Assembly: GCA_963853835.1 (NCBI GenBank)
Contig: OY970829.1
Span: 9,096,446 to 9,160,445 of the forward strand
DNA length: 64,000 nt
DNA from: Calendula officinalis
Taxonomy: Eukaryota; Streptophyta; Magnoliopsida; Asterales; Asteraceae
Direction of reading: 5' to 3'
Within the stretch, counting starts at the first letter, position 1, and every line of letters starts with the position of its first letter. The position numbers were made by a program, and so were the translations under genes. The notes beneath the pieces are model-generated. The model had not been told where the DNA came from, did not search any database, and worked only from the letters and a program-made list of their open reading frames with translations. This document shows positions 34,604 to 47,633 of this stretch, piece after piece.

Positions 34604-36540
34604 TAATGTACAAAATCTACGGTTTTGAAGAAGTAAATATGCAGAGGAAGGAAGCGATTCGGCAATTGACGTACATCTATTAGTTGACCTGCAGTTGACT
34701 CGGGAGCCACGAATACACGATTTGTGGGTTTCTTTATTTTATCTGAAATTATTATTATCAGTATAATGTTTAAATTTTATTTTATTTTAAATCACTCTTG
34801 CAAAAAGATTTGTGGGTTTCTTTTAAATTTTGTTTTTGATTCTCAATCTCCCACCTATATATGGAGCAATGACATGATTTTAATTTAATGACATATATCA
34901 ATAACATGGCTTCTTAATGATGACATGGACGCTGACTCAAAGGACATAATAGACAATTAACTTCTTCTATATATGGAAACATATTCAAGTCTTCCCTCGC
35001 TCCGTTTTTCGCCCATAGCTTTGTTTTTTATTTGTAAACAAAAGATTTTAAGAAAATCAAAGTTCTTAAAATTAAATTTTTTACGAAATGAGTATAGTCA
35101 TAAAAATTTCAAAAAAAAAATGTCATGGTTGTAGATTGTGAATTCAATGATTAATTCATAGATTAAGCATAAACAAGTGATAATATAGGAAGATTAAGAT
35201 GGATGGAATATTTGAACACTTTGCTATTGATGGGGGCTGCTACAATTTGGGCAAAGGTTATGCAAATTAGGTTACTACTTACTATATATACAAAGTTTCG
35301 ACTAAATACAAAATGGTCCCTAGACTATTGGTTACAATAAATGTGACCCAAAAATGGTTCAAACAATTTACGAAAAAAAATCTTATGATCTAAAAATGTA
35401 ATTTAAATTTATTATGATCACAAAATGTTATAATCTCAAAAATTTTAAGAAAATCAAAGTTCTTAAAATTAAATTATTTACGAAATGAGTATAGTCATAA
35501 AAATTTGAAAAAAAAATGTCATGGTTCAAACATTTTACGAAAACAAATCTTATGATCTAAAAGTGTAGTTTAAATTTATTATGATCACAAAATGTTATAA
35601 TCACAAAAATTTTAAGAAAATAAAAGTTTTTAAAATTAAATTCTTTACGAAATGAGTATAGACATAAAAATTTGAACAAAAAAATGTCATGGTTCAAATA
35701 TTTTACGAAAAAAATCTTATGATTTAAAAATGTAATTTAAATTTATTATGGTCACAAAATGTTATGATCACAAAATGTTATGATCACAAAATGTTACGAT
35801 CCAAATTTATTATAACCAATTTTATTATGATCGAAAGTTATAATAATCAATGTTTAAAAATATTATGATCCAAAAATATTATAGTCTAAACATATTATTA
35901 TCAACACTCACACATGAAATTGTTGATGATACTATGTTTAGCCTCGATCTTTACACCACATAATTCTTGTATACTATAAAAATGTCAGGTGTCACGCATC
36001 ATATATTGAAGTTAAAGATAGATGCTCCTGTAATGTGTATGCAAAACATTGATCAGAAAGTAGATTTATGCAATAGAACTAGGCTAATATAATTGAAGGT
36101 AAGATCATGACAAAGTTTGTACAATTTGTGTTATCCCACGTATGATTATTAGTCCTTACGACAAAACTATGCTGCTTTCAAATTGAGTCGAAGACAATTT
36201 CCTGTTTAAGTACGTTTTTCAATGACTATTAAAAAAACCATGGGCGAACATTGTCACGGGTTGATTTGTTTGTCCAAATATCAGTATTCTCACATGACCA
36301 GCTATATGTTGATGTATCAAGAGTAAAGAGAAACAAATGCTTGAAAATTATTTGTTGCGACCAAGATGGTAACTATACAAACTCAACAACAAACGTCTTA
36401 TACAATAAAATTTTGTTTTCTTTTTTGATTTATTTTTGCTGATTATTCATGTACAACAAAATATTTAATCATTATTTTAATAATAGTTGACCATATAATT
36501 TCTTACGTTTTTTTCATCATTATATATTATATTTTTTTAC
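34604..36540. other. TNL upstream region and AT-rich tandem repeats
   Basis: 34604-34700 is the likely TNL leader or promoter; no TATA box stands out. A unit of about 165-170 bp starting TTTTAAGAAAAT is repeated around 35440, 35609 and beyond, to about 35770, with an earlier partial copy at 35045. The units share GGTTCAAACATTTTACGAAA and TTTATTATGATCACAAAATG. No gene is seen here. Confidence 0.6.
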
Positions 36541-36545
36541 AGCTA

Positions 36546-36575
36546 GCCCGCCCATCGGGTGGGTTATGAAACTAG
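36546..36575 (+). mobile_element. Helitron 3' terminus (plus strand)
   Basis: Hairpin CCCGCCCATCGGGTGGG, then TTATGAAA, then CTAG at 36572-36575 followed by T. This is the Helitron 3' signature. The body would lie to the left and may include the tandem repeats at 35045-35770; the 5' TC end was not identified. Confidence 0.55.
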
Positions 36576-37030
36576 TTCGCATATAAATCTTGTGAGAATT
36601 TATTCGGAAAAGAGATTGTGGGTCTTATTTGGACATTTCTGAAACAAGAATCACAAATTAAAAAATCAAAACTATAATTTATAAAATCTTAAAAAATAAA
36701 AATAAATAAACAATAAAATTCTTAGCAATTTAAGATTATTTTTAAATTGAGTTGGAATGATGTGGAGATTAGGTGGCAGGTGGTATTAGAAACTTGACAT
36801 GGAAATTAATAAAATATGGTAAACTACTTTTAACATGTTTAACACTATCAAAACTACACTTAAAAATAATACGCATTCATTTAATTGAACAGAAAATAGT
36901 AAGTTATTAACATTGAACTTTTGAGCAAAGTATAATAACCATAGAGCACTTAAAACGAACCGGATTATAGTTACCCAAATCATGACAACTTGTTAAGAAA
37001 ACAAATAAAATTAGATGTTCATATTAATTA

Positions 37031-37511
37031 GAGTAAATTACATGAATGGTCCTTTAAGTTTATAGCAAATTTCAAAGGTTTATAGTAAATTACATCAATG
37101 GTCCTTTAGTTTCAAAAATTACACGGATGGTCCTTATTTTTGAAAGGTTTTTCACCAATGATCCTTTACGAAAAAGTCCGTCTATTTTTTAAGTTAACTA
37201 ACATCACATGTGATGCACATGGGGGTATTTTGGTCAATTTGTCTTTCCCCTTCTCAATTGAATTACACGGATGGTCCTTTAAATTTATAACAAATTTCAC
37301 CAATGGTCCTTTAGAAAAGATAAATTGACCAAAATACCCTCATGTGCATCACATGTGATGTTAGTTAACTTGAAAAATAGACGGACTTTTTCGTAAAGGA
37401 CCATCGGTGAAAAACCTTTCAAAAATAAGGACCACCGGTGTAATTTTTGAAACTAAAGGACCATTGGTGAAATTTACTATAAACCTAGAGGATCATTCAT
37501 GTAATTTACTC
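37031..37511. mobile_element. MULE-type foldback MITE, GAGTAAATTAC family, copy 1 (481 bp)
   Basis: GAGTAAATTACATGAATGG at 37031 and its complement ending GTAATTTACTC at 37511; long inverted arms with AATGGTCCTTTA blocks. A perfect 9-bp target duplication TATTAATTA flanks it (37022-37030 and 37512-37520), as made by Mutator-type transposases. Three relatives lie in introns of the DRP2 gene. Confidence 0.9.
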
Positions 37512-38214
37512 TATTAATTATATGAACATTTCATACTAACAATATGATCATCTTGGTACGCAATACATACAAATATTAATATATAAATATGATGATCATA
37601 TTAACTATATGATCAATATAACACAAATAATATCATAATAACAGAAGTAGAAGATTATGATAAATAATACTAATAATAAACAATTATCAATTCAGCTTCT
37701 GATGTAGGATTATTTTAATTTAACTCCATCACATTTTTTTGAATCGCAGAGATACTACACTCGAATTTTTATGCAATAATAATTACAAGACTTCGCACAA
37801 TCAATTTAGTTGACGGTGACTCTGGCGCTTGAGTTGCTATGGGAACTCCAACGACCGAATCAATTGGTTAAAGCGGGTTATCTTTTATATTTTTAAATAG
37901 AAAACGAGAATAAGGAGTTATAATGAACTCAAAACAGAGTTGTTATGCACACACAATTTTAATGTTTCTGCAAGAATTTGATTCAGTGTAGTAAGAAAAA
38001 TCATATTGCTTATTACTAAATTCTCATAATACATCTTTTTACTAATAAATAGTTAAAACTTAGAGATCCACTAATTGTCTTTCATAATCTCATCCTTTAG
38101 TTTGGACTTACATTAATCAAACAAGTGGCGTGATAAATAAAAATATCTAGTATTAAACAATAATAATATCTGATTTTTCAATTGGACAGACGTGCATTAA
38201 TAGCAACATTTCTT

Positions 38215-39215
38215 CCCGAGAATCATGTTTATAAAGGTAAATTCAACATCCCCGCTTGATTGTTGGTTCCAGTCTCAATTACAACCAGGTTCGTCCTTGC
38301 CAAAACAAGTTTGGGCTCTTGAAGATAATGGGGCCTTTTCTGTTGCGTCTTTGAGAAAAGCGTATAATTAATATATTTTGAATATAGCCTGTAATATATT
38401 TACTTTTTGGTATAATTGAGTGCCTTTGTGAAGATTGGTATTCATGCTTGGCGGGTGAGTCATTGCAGGCTTCCAACCAAGTGCAATCTTCAAAAGAGAG
38501 GAGTTGTTTTGTTGTCTCAAGATTGCCCGGTTTGTGGTGGTGATGAGGAAAGGGAAGACCATGCGTTTGTTAAATGTCCCACAACCAAGCTCGCTCTTAA
38601 TGACATTGCATTTTGGTGGGGTGTTCATGATTCTAAGACTAGGTGTAATGGGTGCCTAAACCAAACCCAGTTGGGTCACCCCTGAGACATCAGCGTCACA
38701 TCAGATTTTTCTCTTGCGACCAAACACATGAAAAATCCCGAACCATCAACCAAACCACTTCCCTTCCTTTCCACTGCGACCCTTTCCGGTCGTCTGGACG
38801 ACCAAAAAGCTTTGAGGACGGGTCACAGGACCAGGCGTAAGGGGGAGGACGCGTCCCCTTGGGGCGACCAACTGGGGGACGCATGGGAGGGACTCATCGT
38901 TACCCTAGTCTAATTTTCACTTGATTCATCATTTATTCCTGTGGCACAATTCAAATCTTAAAGTGGGCAAGCTCAAAGCTTTTATGGCGGTTGTTTACTT
39001 GTTTCTATGGGTCATTTGGAAATATAGGAATGACAAGGTTTTTCGTAACTCTGATCGGGATAATGACACAGTGCACTCAAGTAAAATTCAAGCTTTTTCT
39101 TCTGTTTGGATCAAGTATAAATCAATGTGTAATTTAGGTGATTGATGAGTTGAATGGTGTAATGTTTCTTTGTATTGTTTTGAAACTTTGTAACTCCCTA
39201 ATTACACTAGTTTTT
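38215..39215 (+). pseudogene. LINE 3' remnant (zf-RVT region) with an internal insertion
   Basis: GAFSVASLRKAYN at about 38330-38370, KIGIHAWRVSHCRLPTK then CPVCGGDEEREDHAFVKCP at 38425-38590 (the zinc-knuckle zf-RVT domain after LINE reverse transcriptase), and FLWVIWKYRNDKVFRNSD at 38998-39055 are typical of plant non-LTR elements. A GC-rich block, about 38660-38910, splits the domain; it carries inverted pieces CCCAGTTGGGTCACCCC and GGGGCGACCAACTGGGG and looks like an inserted MITE. Stops upstream show decay. The 3' end (TTTGTAACTCCCTAATTAC) lies near 39210. Confidence 0.7.
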
Positions 39216-39668
39216 TTTATGTTAGTTTTGCCTCGGTGTAGGTTGGATGATGGTTTTGATAAAGTTGCCGTTATAAAAATTTTATTTCGATAAGAGAGTA
39301 ATTATAGTTGTTTTGGATTTAACAAAAACCTAAATCACTGTCAGTGATTTGTTAAAACCCAAACTGATATTTTTCCCATTGAGGTGAGAGATCGCATCTC
39401 ATATTGCTTTTAATTTCTTACATGTTTGCATCATCCAGTCTGGACCGCTGGACGCACTCAACCAATTTAAATTTCAAAAAACTTCCAATCTCTCACTGTA
39501 GAACCCTAAAAATCGCACTCGATCCATCAATTTATTCCATCAAAACCTCGGGTTTATTGTGATTTCACTTTCCTGTTTTGAATTTGGGCATCTCCATCTC
39601 CTTTCATTGCCCGATCTGTAGTTTTATCAGCTTCGATCTGTTCTGGTTTCTAGCTTTTTCGATCAAAA

Positions 39669-42600
39669 ATGGAAGCGATTGAAGAATTGGCTCAGCTTGC
39701 AGATTCGATGCGGCAGGCTGCGGCTCTGCTTAACGATGAAGATGTTGACGAAAACTCATCGTCTTCCTCAAGACGCCCTTCCACATTTCTTAACGTTGTT
39801 GCTCTTGGAAATACCGTAAGTTCTTCTTGCATCAGGTGTTCTGCTAACATCCGATTACTTGGTTGCTCGTGTTGATTGATTGATTTAGTCGGTGGATCTC
39901 TAGATATGAGTGTGTTGCGATCCCTAATTTCATGAATCTTAGCGGTAGTGTAGTTGGGAACTGTTTTCATGAATCTTAGCGGTAATGTAGTGGAAACACA
40001 AGTACTTACCGAGTCACATGATCTCACAGTATTGATTTGCCTTATATTTCAACCATTCATAACTCCACTTGTCAACTGATACAGATCTCTTGTTTAGAAT
40101 TCATGGATCGGCTCTTCCTGCTAGCCTGACCCTTGCTTTATTAGGTTTCCTAAATCATGTCTCCTATAGAATTGTTAGTGTGAAATCATTCACTACATGC
40201 TCTTGTGGATTTCATCAAGGTTTTTTTTTTTCTTATGTGATACATGGCTACACATCCAATTTGACATCATTTATATAGTATGATACACTAGATCTTTTAA
40301 AAACTTGATCATGTACAACATGTATGACACTTTCTATTTTTGGGATGCACTAACATTCTTGGATCTTGAATAACACAGTGATTTATTTGTGCTGGACATT
40401 TAAAATGAAGGCTGAGAACTCAACCTTATATGATTTACTATTGAATGAAAGAACTTGGATAGTACACTCATATGTGGGCCGGTAGCTTCTAGTTATTTGA
40501 AAATGCAGATCTGTTATAAACTTATTTTGTTACTTGCTGTTAAATTTTCTTTCATGACTCATACAAGTTTTACTGCTTTGTTTTATTTAGCCTTTTGTTT
40601 TAGTTTTTCCATTTTTTGGTTATTTATCATTAAACTCCCTTCTTACAGTTAGCACATGGTAATTAGTTTCTAATCATGTGCTACTAATTTTTCAGTCTGC
40701 AGGTAAATCAGCAGTTTTGAACAGTTTGATTGGACATCCTGCTTTGGTATGACTTCATTTTTCTTTGTTCTGAAAATTTGTATCCAGTTTATATATCTCC
40801 AAATTTATTATGAGAAAAAAACGTTAACAAAATTGTAATCATCAGTCAGAAAGTGCTTACATATTACTCACATTTTTATTCGGGCTTAAATTAAACAGCC
40901 AACTGGTGAAGGTGGTGCAACGCGTGCACCTATATGCATTGACTTAAAAAGGGATGAAAACTTAAGCAGCAAATCAATTGTACTGCAGATTGATAGTAAA
41001 TCCCAACCTGTTTCTGCAAGTGAGTCCTCATTAAGCACATTTAAATGCCAAATGTGATTTTGATTTTATTGATATTAAATTTGATTTTCTTTTTTTTTGG
41101 TCCAAACACAGGTGCTCTTCGCCATTCATTACAGGACAGATTAAGTAAAATTTCAAGCAAAAGTCGGGATGAAATATATTTAAAGCTCAAAACAAGTACA
41201 GGTGAGTCTGGTTATATTCATTTTTTTGGATTTCATTTAGCATAATCATATGATTTACAGGCCCTCCTTTGAAATTGGTTGATTTGCCTGGAGTTGATAA
41301 GGGAAATCTTGATGATTCTTTGGTGAGTTATCTTGTTTGAGTAGCTAATTTACATAATTCAGATCTAATTTTAATTCTTGTTGTTGTAGAGTCAGTATGC
41401 TCAACACAACGATGCAATACTTTTGGTAGTAATTCCTGCTAATCAAGCACCAGAAATTGCCTCTGCAAAAGCCCTCAGAATTGCAAAGGAATATGATGGA
41501 GAATGTAGGTTTACTATTAGTTCTCTATTTAGGATTCTTATTCTTCTTCTTTTTTCTTTTTTTTTATATTCACTTCTATTCTCAATTCTTGTAATCTTAA
41601 ATTTTTGTGGTTGTTTTGTTGTAGAAAAGTTGCACATTTTCCTAAAAATGTTTTCTGATAAACAGAACGTGTTCAAATTTGATTTTTCCAGAAAAGTTTT
41701 CATAGAAAAGAGAAAACTTAGTTTTCACTTTGTAACTACACGCCTGAGAACTCAGTTGAACTGTTTTTTAATGTTTACCTTTATAGGAATAAGCCATATT
41801 TCTCTCATTTTCAAGCTTTAATTCATTGGGGCTTAAATCCAAACCACATTTCTTTTCTTATTTTACGAAAATAAATAATTGATTAATATTTTCCAGTCAT
41901 TAAGTATTATTAGTATTATTATTTTTTGTTTTTTTTTAATTAATTATTTGTTTCTTTATAGTAAGTAACAATGCCTAAGTCTAATTTTAATATATATTGG
42001 ATTGAAGTTTGTTAAAATTCTACATATATAATGTAACTGAACTCCAAATATACAACCACAATTGAACATGTATATATGTATGTTTTAATTTTCTAAACAG
42101 GAAATTGAAACAACAGTTTTCAAAAATTTCAGTTGTTTTTTCTAGAAAAATAGAGATGAAAATGTTTGCTATAACTAAACATTTGGTATTTGCTTACTGT
42201 AGCAACAAGAACAATTGGTGTGATCAGTAAAATCGATCAAGCATCTTCAGATCCCAAAATTCTTGCTGCTGTTCAAGCACTTTTATTGGGCCAAGGCCCA
42301 CGAAACACTTCTGAAATCCCATGGGTTGCTCTAATTGGCCAGTCAGTTTCAATAGCTTCTGCACAATCAGGAACTGACAATTCACTAGAAACTGCTTGGA
42401 GAGCTGAAAGTGAAAGTTTAAAATCAATGTTAACGGGGGCCCCACAGACCAAACTTGGTAGATTAGCCCTAGTGGAAACCCTAGCTCATCAAATTCGAAG
42501 CCGGATGAAAATTAGGCTTCCAAGTCTTTTATCAGGGTATGTTTTTTACTTCTTATATTATAAGTTGATTTGAAACATTTTTCTACAAAAGTATTAATTA

Positions 42601-45600
42601 ATGGCTAAAATACACACCCTGAACTATTAATGGTGCAACATGGTACCCTGAACTTGACAAAATGGTCGATTTAGTACCCTGGCTCACTAATTTGATCTTG
42701 TTTTCTTACTTGACAAAATGAGTCAGGGTACTAAATCGACCATTTTGTCAAGTTCAGGGTACCATGATACACCTTGAATAGTTCAGGGTAGTAGAAGACC
42801 ATTTCAGCCAATTTCAGGGTACTAAGATGTATTTTGGCCTTAATTAATTAATTTATATTTATGCAGGCTTCAGGGAAAGTCACAAATTGTGCAAGATGAG
42901 TTGGTAAGGCTTGGGGAATCAATGGTGTCAAGTTCTGAAGGTACAAGAGCTTTAGCTTTGGAACTTTGTCGTGAATTTGAAGACAGATTTCTTCAACATA
43001 TTATGACAGGAGAGGTAATAAACAACTAATTATCTATATATACATTTTTCTTACATATAGAAATGATTATTATTTTATTATTATTATTATTTTATTCCAG
43101 GGTAGTGGTTGGAAAGTTGTTGCAAGTTTTGAGGGTAACTTTCCTAACAGGATCAAACAGCTTCCTCTTGACAGACATTTTGATCTAAAAAATGTTAAAA
43201 GGGTATGGAATGGGTTCCTCTTCTTCATTTAATTCAATTAAATTAAATTATTTTATATTAATATATACATTGCATGGAATTTGTATCAGATTGTGCTTGA
43301 AGCAGATGGTTATCAACCTTATCTCATATCTCCTGAGAAAGGTTTGCGCTCTTTAATCAAAATTGTATTAGATATGGCAAAGGAATCATCACGCCTTTGT
43401 GTTGATGAGGTAATTTTTTGTCTGTTAATGTCACTTATCTCATTAATTTTAGTTACATAATTTTTTTAATTAATTATTAGTTATGATGAATACAGGTTCA
43501 TCGTGTGCTTGCTGACATAATTACAGCATCAGCTAATGCTACACCAGGGCTTGGCAGATATCCTCCATTTAAGAGAGAGGTATACTTAACATAAAATAAA
43601 CTAACATTTTATGCTTTTTGAGGCTTTGTTTTAATCTTTTGTTTTTTACTAGGTAATTGCAATTGCTACTACTGCTCTTGAGGGGTTCAAGAATGAGGCA
43701 AAAACCATGGTCACTGCACTTGTTGACATGGAGCGAGTCTTTGTTCCACCACAACATTTCATTCGTTTGGTGCAGAGAAGGTATGCTCAAAATGCTGATA
43801 ATTTTAGTCTAAATATGAAGGCAATATGTCATAAAATAGCAATAAACTTTAGGTGGGATCCGTTTTGGTAATTACAAGTTTTTAGCCAGCCTATCAAATC
43901 TGGTTATAATGGATTTTCCTATCAAATCTGGATTTTCCTATTATTTTATGCTTGTTATGTTTATGAAATGTTATGCATTTACCAATTTTCTGTTAAGATT
44001 GTATTGTGATTGTGCACAAATAGGTCAATTTTTGGTTTCTTTAAGTTTGTTTTTTATGGTATCAGGATGGATAGGCAGAGACGAGAGGAAGAAATCAAAA
44101 CTAAATCTTCAAAGAAGGCTGTTGATGCAGAGCAATCCTTATTAAATAGGGTATATCACCCCCTTCATTTTATTTTTACATAAATGAATTTATTAGTCAC
44201 ATTTGGATTTATCTTTAATCCTTTTTCTTTTTCTTGTTATTTTTATTTGTTTTGTTTAGGCAGCTAGTCCTGTAACAGGTAAATCAATGAAGGATGTGAA
44301 ACAAGAGAAGGATGCAGAAGAAGGACATAGTTTAAAGATTGCAGGACCTGATGGAGAGATAGCTGCAGGTTTACTTACATTTTGGCTTATAGTAATCATT
44401 TCAGATTTTTATAGAGCAATCATTTCATATTTAATATTTTTTATAGAGCAATCATTTCAATTTGCGTTTTGTTAATTCAGCATACTTGTTGAAAAAAAGT
44501 GCAAAAACTAATGGGTGGAGCAGGAGATGGTTTGTTTTAAATGAGAAAACTGGCAAGGTTTGTAACAGTCTAATTGTCATGTTTAACATTCTATTAGGCT
44601 TAATCACTGCAAACTGTTTCTATTTGTGCCAATTATTTGTTGGTTATTTTGTCATGTTACTTGTAAAATGGTTTCTATTCTGCAGCTTGGATACACTAAA
44701 AAACAAGAAGAGAAAATTTTCCGTGGGGTCATCACATTGGAGGTTAGACAATAATATCTTTCTGTCATCAATTTTCACCCACTAGTTAGGTCAACCCAAA
44801 ATTACTAATTTACCCATGCCCATTTTTCCACCTTTAATTAATATATTGTTATTAGAAGCAAATCTCGAGAAAAAACTAGACAAAATTAGTTAGTCGGGGT
44901 ACTAAATCGACCATTTTTTCAAGTTCAGGGTACTAAATCGACCATTTTGTCAAGTTCAGGGTACCATGTTGCACTTTTAATAGTTCAGGGTAGTAGATGA
45001 CCTAATTAGCCAAGCTCAGGGTACGAAAATGCATTTTGGCCTTTTATTTATGTTTAAATTGTGTGTGTATTATCAGGATTGTACTGTGGAAGAAGTTGAA
45101 GAGGAAGAAGCCCCAAGCAAAAGTTCCAAAGATAAAAAGTCAAAAACAGAAGAAAAAGCACCTAGTCTAGTGTTCAAAATTACAAGCAAAGTTGCATACA
45201 AAACCGTCTTAAAAGGTATAGTTTTTTTTTTGTTACAAATTATGTTTTGATTAAAGTTTTAACTTAAGTTGTTATATATACAGCTCATAGTGCAGTTCTG
45301 TTGAAGGCCGAGAGTGCAGCAGATAAAGCTGAATGGCTAAAGAAATTAAGAGGTTTGATGGGTGTTAAAGTTAAAGGGGGTGATGTTATGAAGCCAGATG
45401 GCCCTCCTATTAGACATACTCATTCTGATGGTTCTCTTGTGAGTTGCTTTTTACCATATTAACTTCTATTTATTTTAGAGTAAATTACACAAATGGTCCT
45501 TTAGGTTTTTACCATATTACGTATTTGGTCCTTTAGCTTCATAAATTACACTAGTAGTCCTTATTTCTGAAACTTTTGGTCCTTTACCTAAATAGATGTT

Positions 45601-47633
45601 AACTTTTATGGATGCACGAGGGGGTAAATCAGTCATTTTCCCTTTCCCTTCACCAATTTGAAACCCTAAAAACCTGTTTGTTTGACGGGAAAAGTTAACG
45701 TCTGTTTAGGTAAAGGACCGAACATGTCAATAGTTTCGGAAATAAGGACTACCAGTGTAATTTATGAAACTAAAGGACCAAATATGTAATATGGTACAAA
45801 CCTAAAGGACCATTTGTGTAATTTACTCTTATTTTTAACTTACAGATTAAGTAATTGATTGTAAATTTTTATAGGAGACAATGGCTAGAAAACCTGTGGA
45901 TCCAGATGAAGAACTTCATTGGATGGCTCAGGAAGTGCGTGGTTATGTTGAAGCTGTTCTTAACAGCCTTGCAGCCAATGTCCCTAAGGTATTGTAATTG
46001 TTTATGCTTTTTTCAATTTTTATTTTATAATTTTTATAATATTTGTAATTTGTGCAGGCGGTTGTTCTTTGCCAAGTGGAAAAGGCTAAAGAAGACATGC
46101 TCAATAAACTATACAGTTCTGTAAGGTTAGCTACCTCCACCCTCCTTGCCTACTGCTAAGCTAATTATTTATTTTTTGAGTAAATTACACAAATGGTCCT
46201 TTATGTTTGTACCGTATTACATATTTGGTCCTTTAGTTTCATAAATTACACTAGTAGTCCTTGTTTCTGAAACTATTGACACGTTTGGTCCTTTACCTAA
46301 ACAGATTGTAACTTTTCCCGTCAAACAAACGGGTTTTTAGGGTTTCAAATTGGTGAAGGGAAAAGGATATCTTTACCCTATTACCCCTCGTGCATCACAC
46401 GTGGCCATACTTGACGGGAAAAATAAACATCTTTTTAGGTAAACGACAAAATATGTCAATAGTTTCAGAAAAAAGGACTACCAATGTAATTTATGAAACT
46501 AAAGGTCCAAATATGTAATATTGTACAAACCTAAAGGACCATTTGTGTAATTAACTCTTATTTTTTTGAAGTGCCAGCAGGTTTTATGTACAATTTGTAA
46601 TTGTAAGATTTCATAAAACCAATATAAACAAGTCTTCAAGTTAGATTTGCATCATTGTCTGGATCTGAATGCACAATTTGGGTTGACTTTTAACCTAATT
46701 TTTTCTAACTGTTTTTGGTGAAAAGTTCACAAAGTACAGCTAGGATTGAGGAGCTGCTTCAGGAAGATGGTAATGTAAAACGCAAAAGAGAGAAAGTACA
46801 AAAGCAATCCTCACTGCTCTCCCAACTCACCAGGCAACTCAGTATTCATGATAACCGAGCTTCTGCTGCAGCCTCCATGTCTAATGGCACCAGCCCTGCA
46901 GGTAAATCATCTACAAACTTATAATATTAAGAGTGTAATCTAATATTAAGAGTAAATTACACAAATGGTCCTTTATGTTTGTACCATATTACATATTTGG
47001 TCCTTTAGTTTCATAAATTACGTACACTAGTAGTCCTTATTTCTGAAACTATTGATACATTCAGTCCTTTACCTAAACAAACGTTAACTTTTCCCGTCAC
47101 GTGTGATGCACGAGGGGGTAAATCTGTCCTTTTCCCTTCACCAATCTGAAACCCATAAAAACCCGTTTGCTTGACGAGAAAAGTTAATGTATGTTTAGGT
47201 AAAGGACCAAACGTGTCAATAGTTTCAGAAATAAGGACTACTAGTGTAATATATGAAACTAAAGGACTAAATATATAATATGTTACAAACCTAAAGGACC
47301 ATTGATGTAATTCACTCTAATATTAATAATAATAGATTAACTTGTTAATAATGAAACAATTTTTGTGATGTAACATGAGCAGAAAGTCCAAGAAGTAGTG
47401 GGGCCTCGGGAGGTGGTGACTGGAGATCTGCTTTTGATTCTGCTGCAAACGGGCCATCTGATCTGGACTCTAGATTTGGATCCAATGGTCACAGTCGCAG
47501 GTCAAGTAGCCCTTCTGAAAATGGTGATGATGGCCCGCGGGCCAGGTCGAGTTCCGCGGGCCGTCGCACACCTAACCGGTTGCCACCAGCGCCACCTGGC
47601 TCAGGTTCAGGTTCAGGTTATAATAGGTTTTAG
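39669..47633 (+). CDS. DRP2: Dynamin-related protein 2 (DRP2A/B type), 22 exons, 910 aa
   Basis: Large GTPase that pinches clathrin-coated vesicles off the plasma membrane and TGN. Exons: 39669-39815, 40696-40746, 40899-41019, 41112-41201, 41261-41322, 41390-41504, 42203-42536, 42867-43014, 43101-43202, 43290-43409, 43496-43579, 43653-43780, 44066-44150, 44260-44368, 44481-44557, 44686-44742, 45077-45215, 45284-45438, 45875-45988, 46058-46125, 46726-46901, 47383-47633. All are AG/GT-bounded and in phase; 911 codons with stop, against about 920 aa in Arabidopsis. The GTPase has the P-loop GNTSAGKS across exons 1-2, GGATRAP, DLPG (exon 5) and SKID (exon 7). PH domain: exons 14-18 (TNGWSRRWFVLNEKTGK). 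GED: exons 19-21 (EVRGYVEAVLNSLAANVPK). The C-terminus is short, Ser/Pro-rich (PNRLPPAPPGSG) and would bind SH3 proteins. Start by match of MEAIEELAQLADSMRQAA to the family. Confidence 0.96.
42603..42839. mobile_element. Foldback MITE, GGCCAAAAT family, copy 2, in DRP2 intron 7
   Basis: Starts GGCTAAAATACACACCCTGA and ends TGTATTTTGGCC; inverted blocks TGACAAAATGGTCGATTTAG / CTAAATCGACCATTTTGTCA. A perfect 9-bp duplication TTAATTAAT (42594-42602 and 42840-42848) indicates a MULE-type MITE. Confidence 0.88.
44890..45041. mobile_element. Foldback MITE, GGCCAAAAT family, partial copy in DRP2 intron 16
   Basis: About 150 bp matching the right half of 42603-42839, with CTAAATCGACCATTTT present twice (about 44901 and 44933) and ending ATGCATTTTGGCC. 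The left arm is missing. Confidence 0.75.
45478..45828. mobile_element. MULE-type foldback MITE, GAGTAAATTAC family, copy 2, in DRP2 intron 18
   Basis: GAGTAAATTACACAAATGG to its complement ending TAATTTACTC. Flanks TTTATTTTA and TTATTTTTA differ by a shift of one T, an imperfect 9-bp duplication. The whole element is one long inverted repeat with AAATGGTCCTTTAGG arms. Confidence 0.85.
46178..46557. mobile_element. MULE-type foldback MITE, GAGTAAATTAC family, copy 3, in DRP2 intron 20
   Basis: Same termini as the previous copy, with a perfect 9-bp duplication TTATTTTTT at 46169-46177 and 46558-46566. Confidence 0.9.
46950..47317. mobile_element. MULE-type foldback MITE, GAGTAAATTAC family, copy 4, in DRP2 intron 21
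   Basis: Same family, with a perfect 9-bp duplication TAATATTAA at 46941-46949 and 47318-47326. A further TAATATTAAGAGT copy just upstream (46922-46934) is chance or a remnant of an earlier event. Confidence 0.9.

Noticed and set aside
44686..44742. Suspected one-base deletion in the DRP2 PH-domain exon
   Set aside because: A recount gives six A residues after ACT; the exon is 57 nt, in phase, and encodes the expected LGYTKKQEEKIF.
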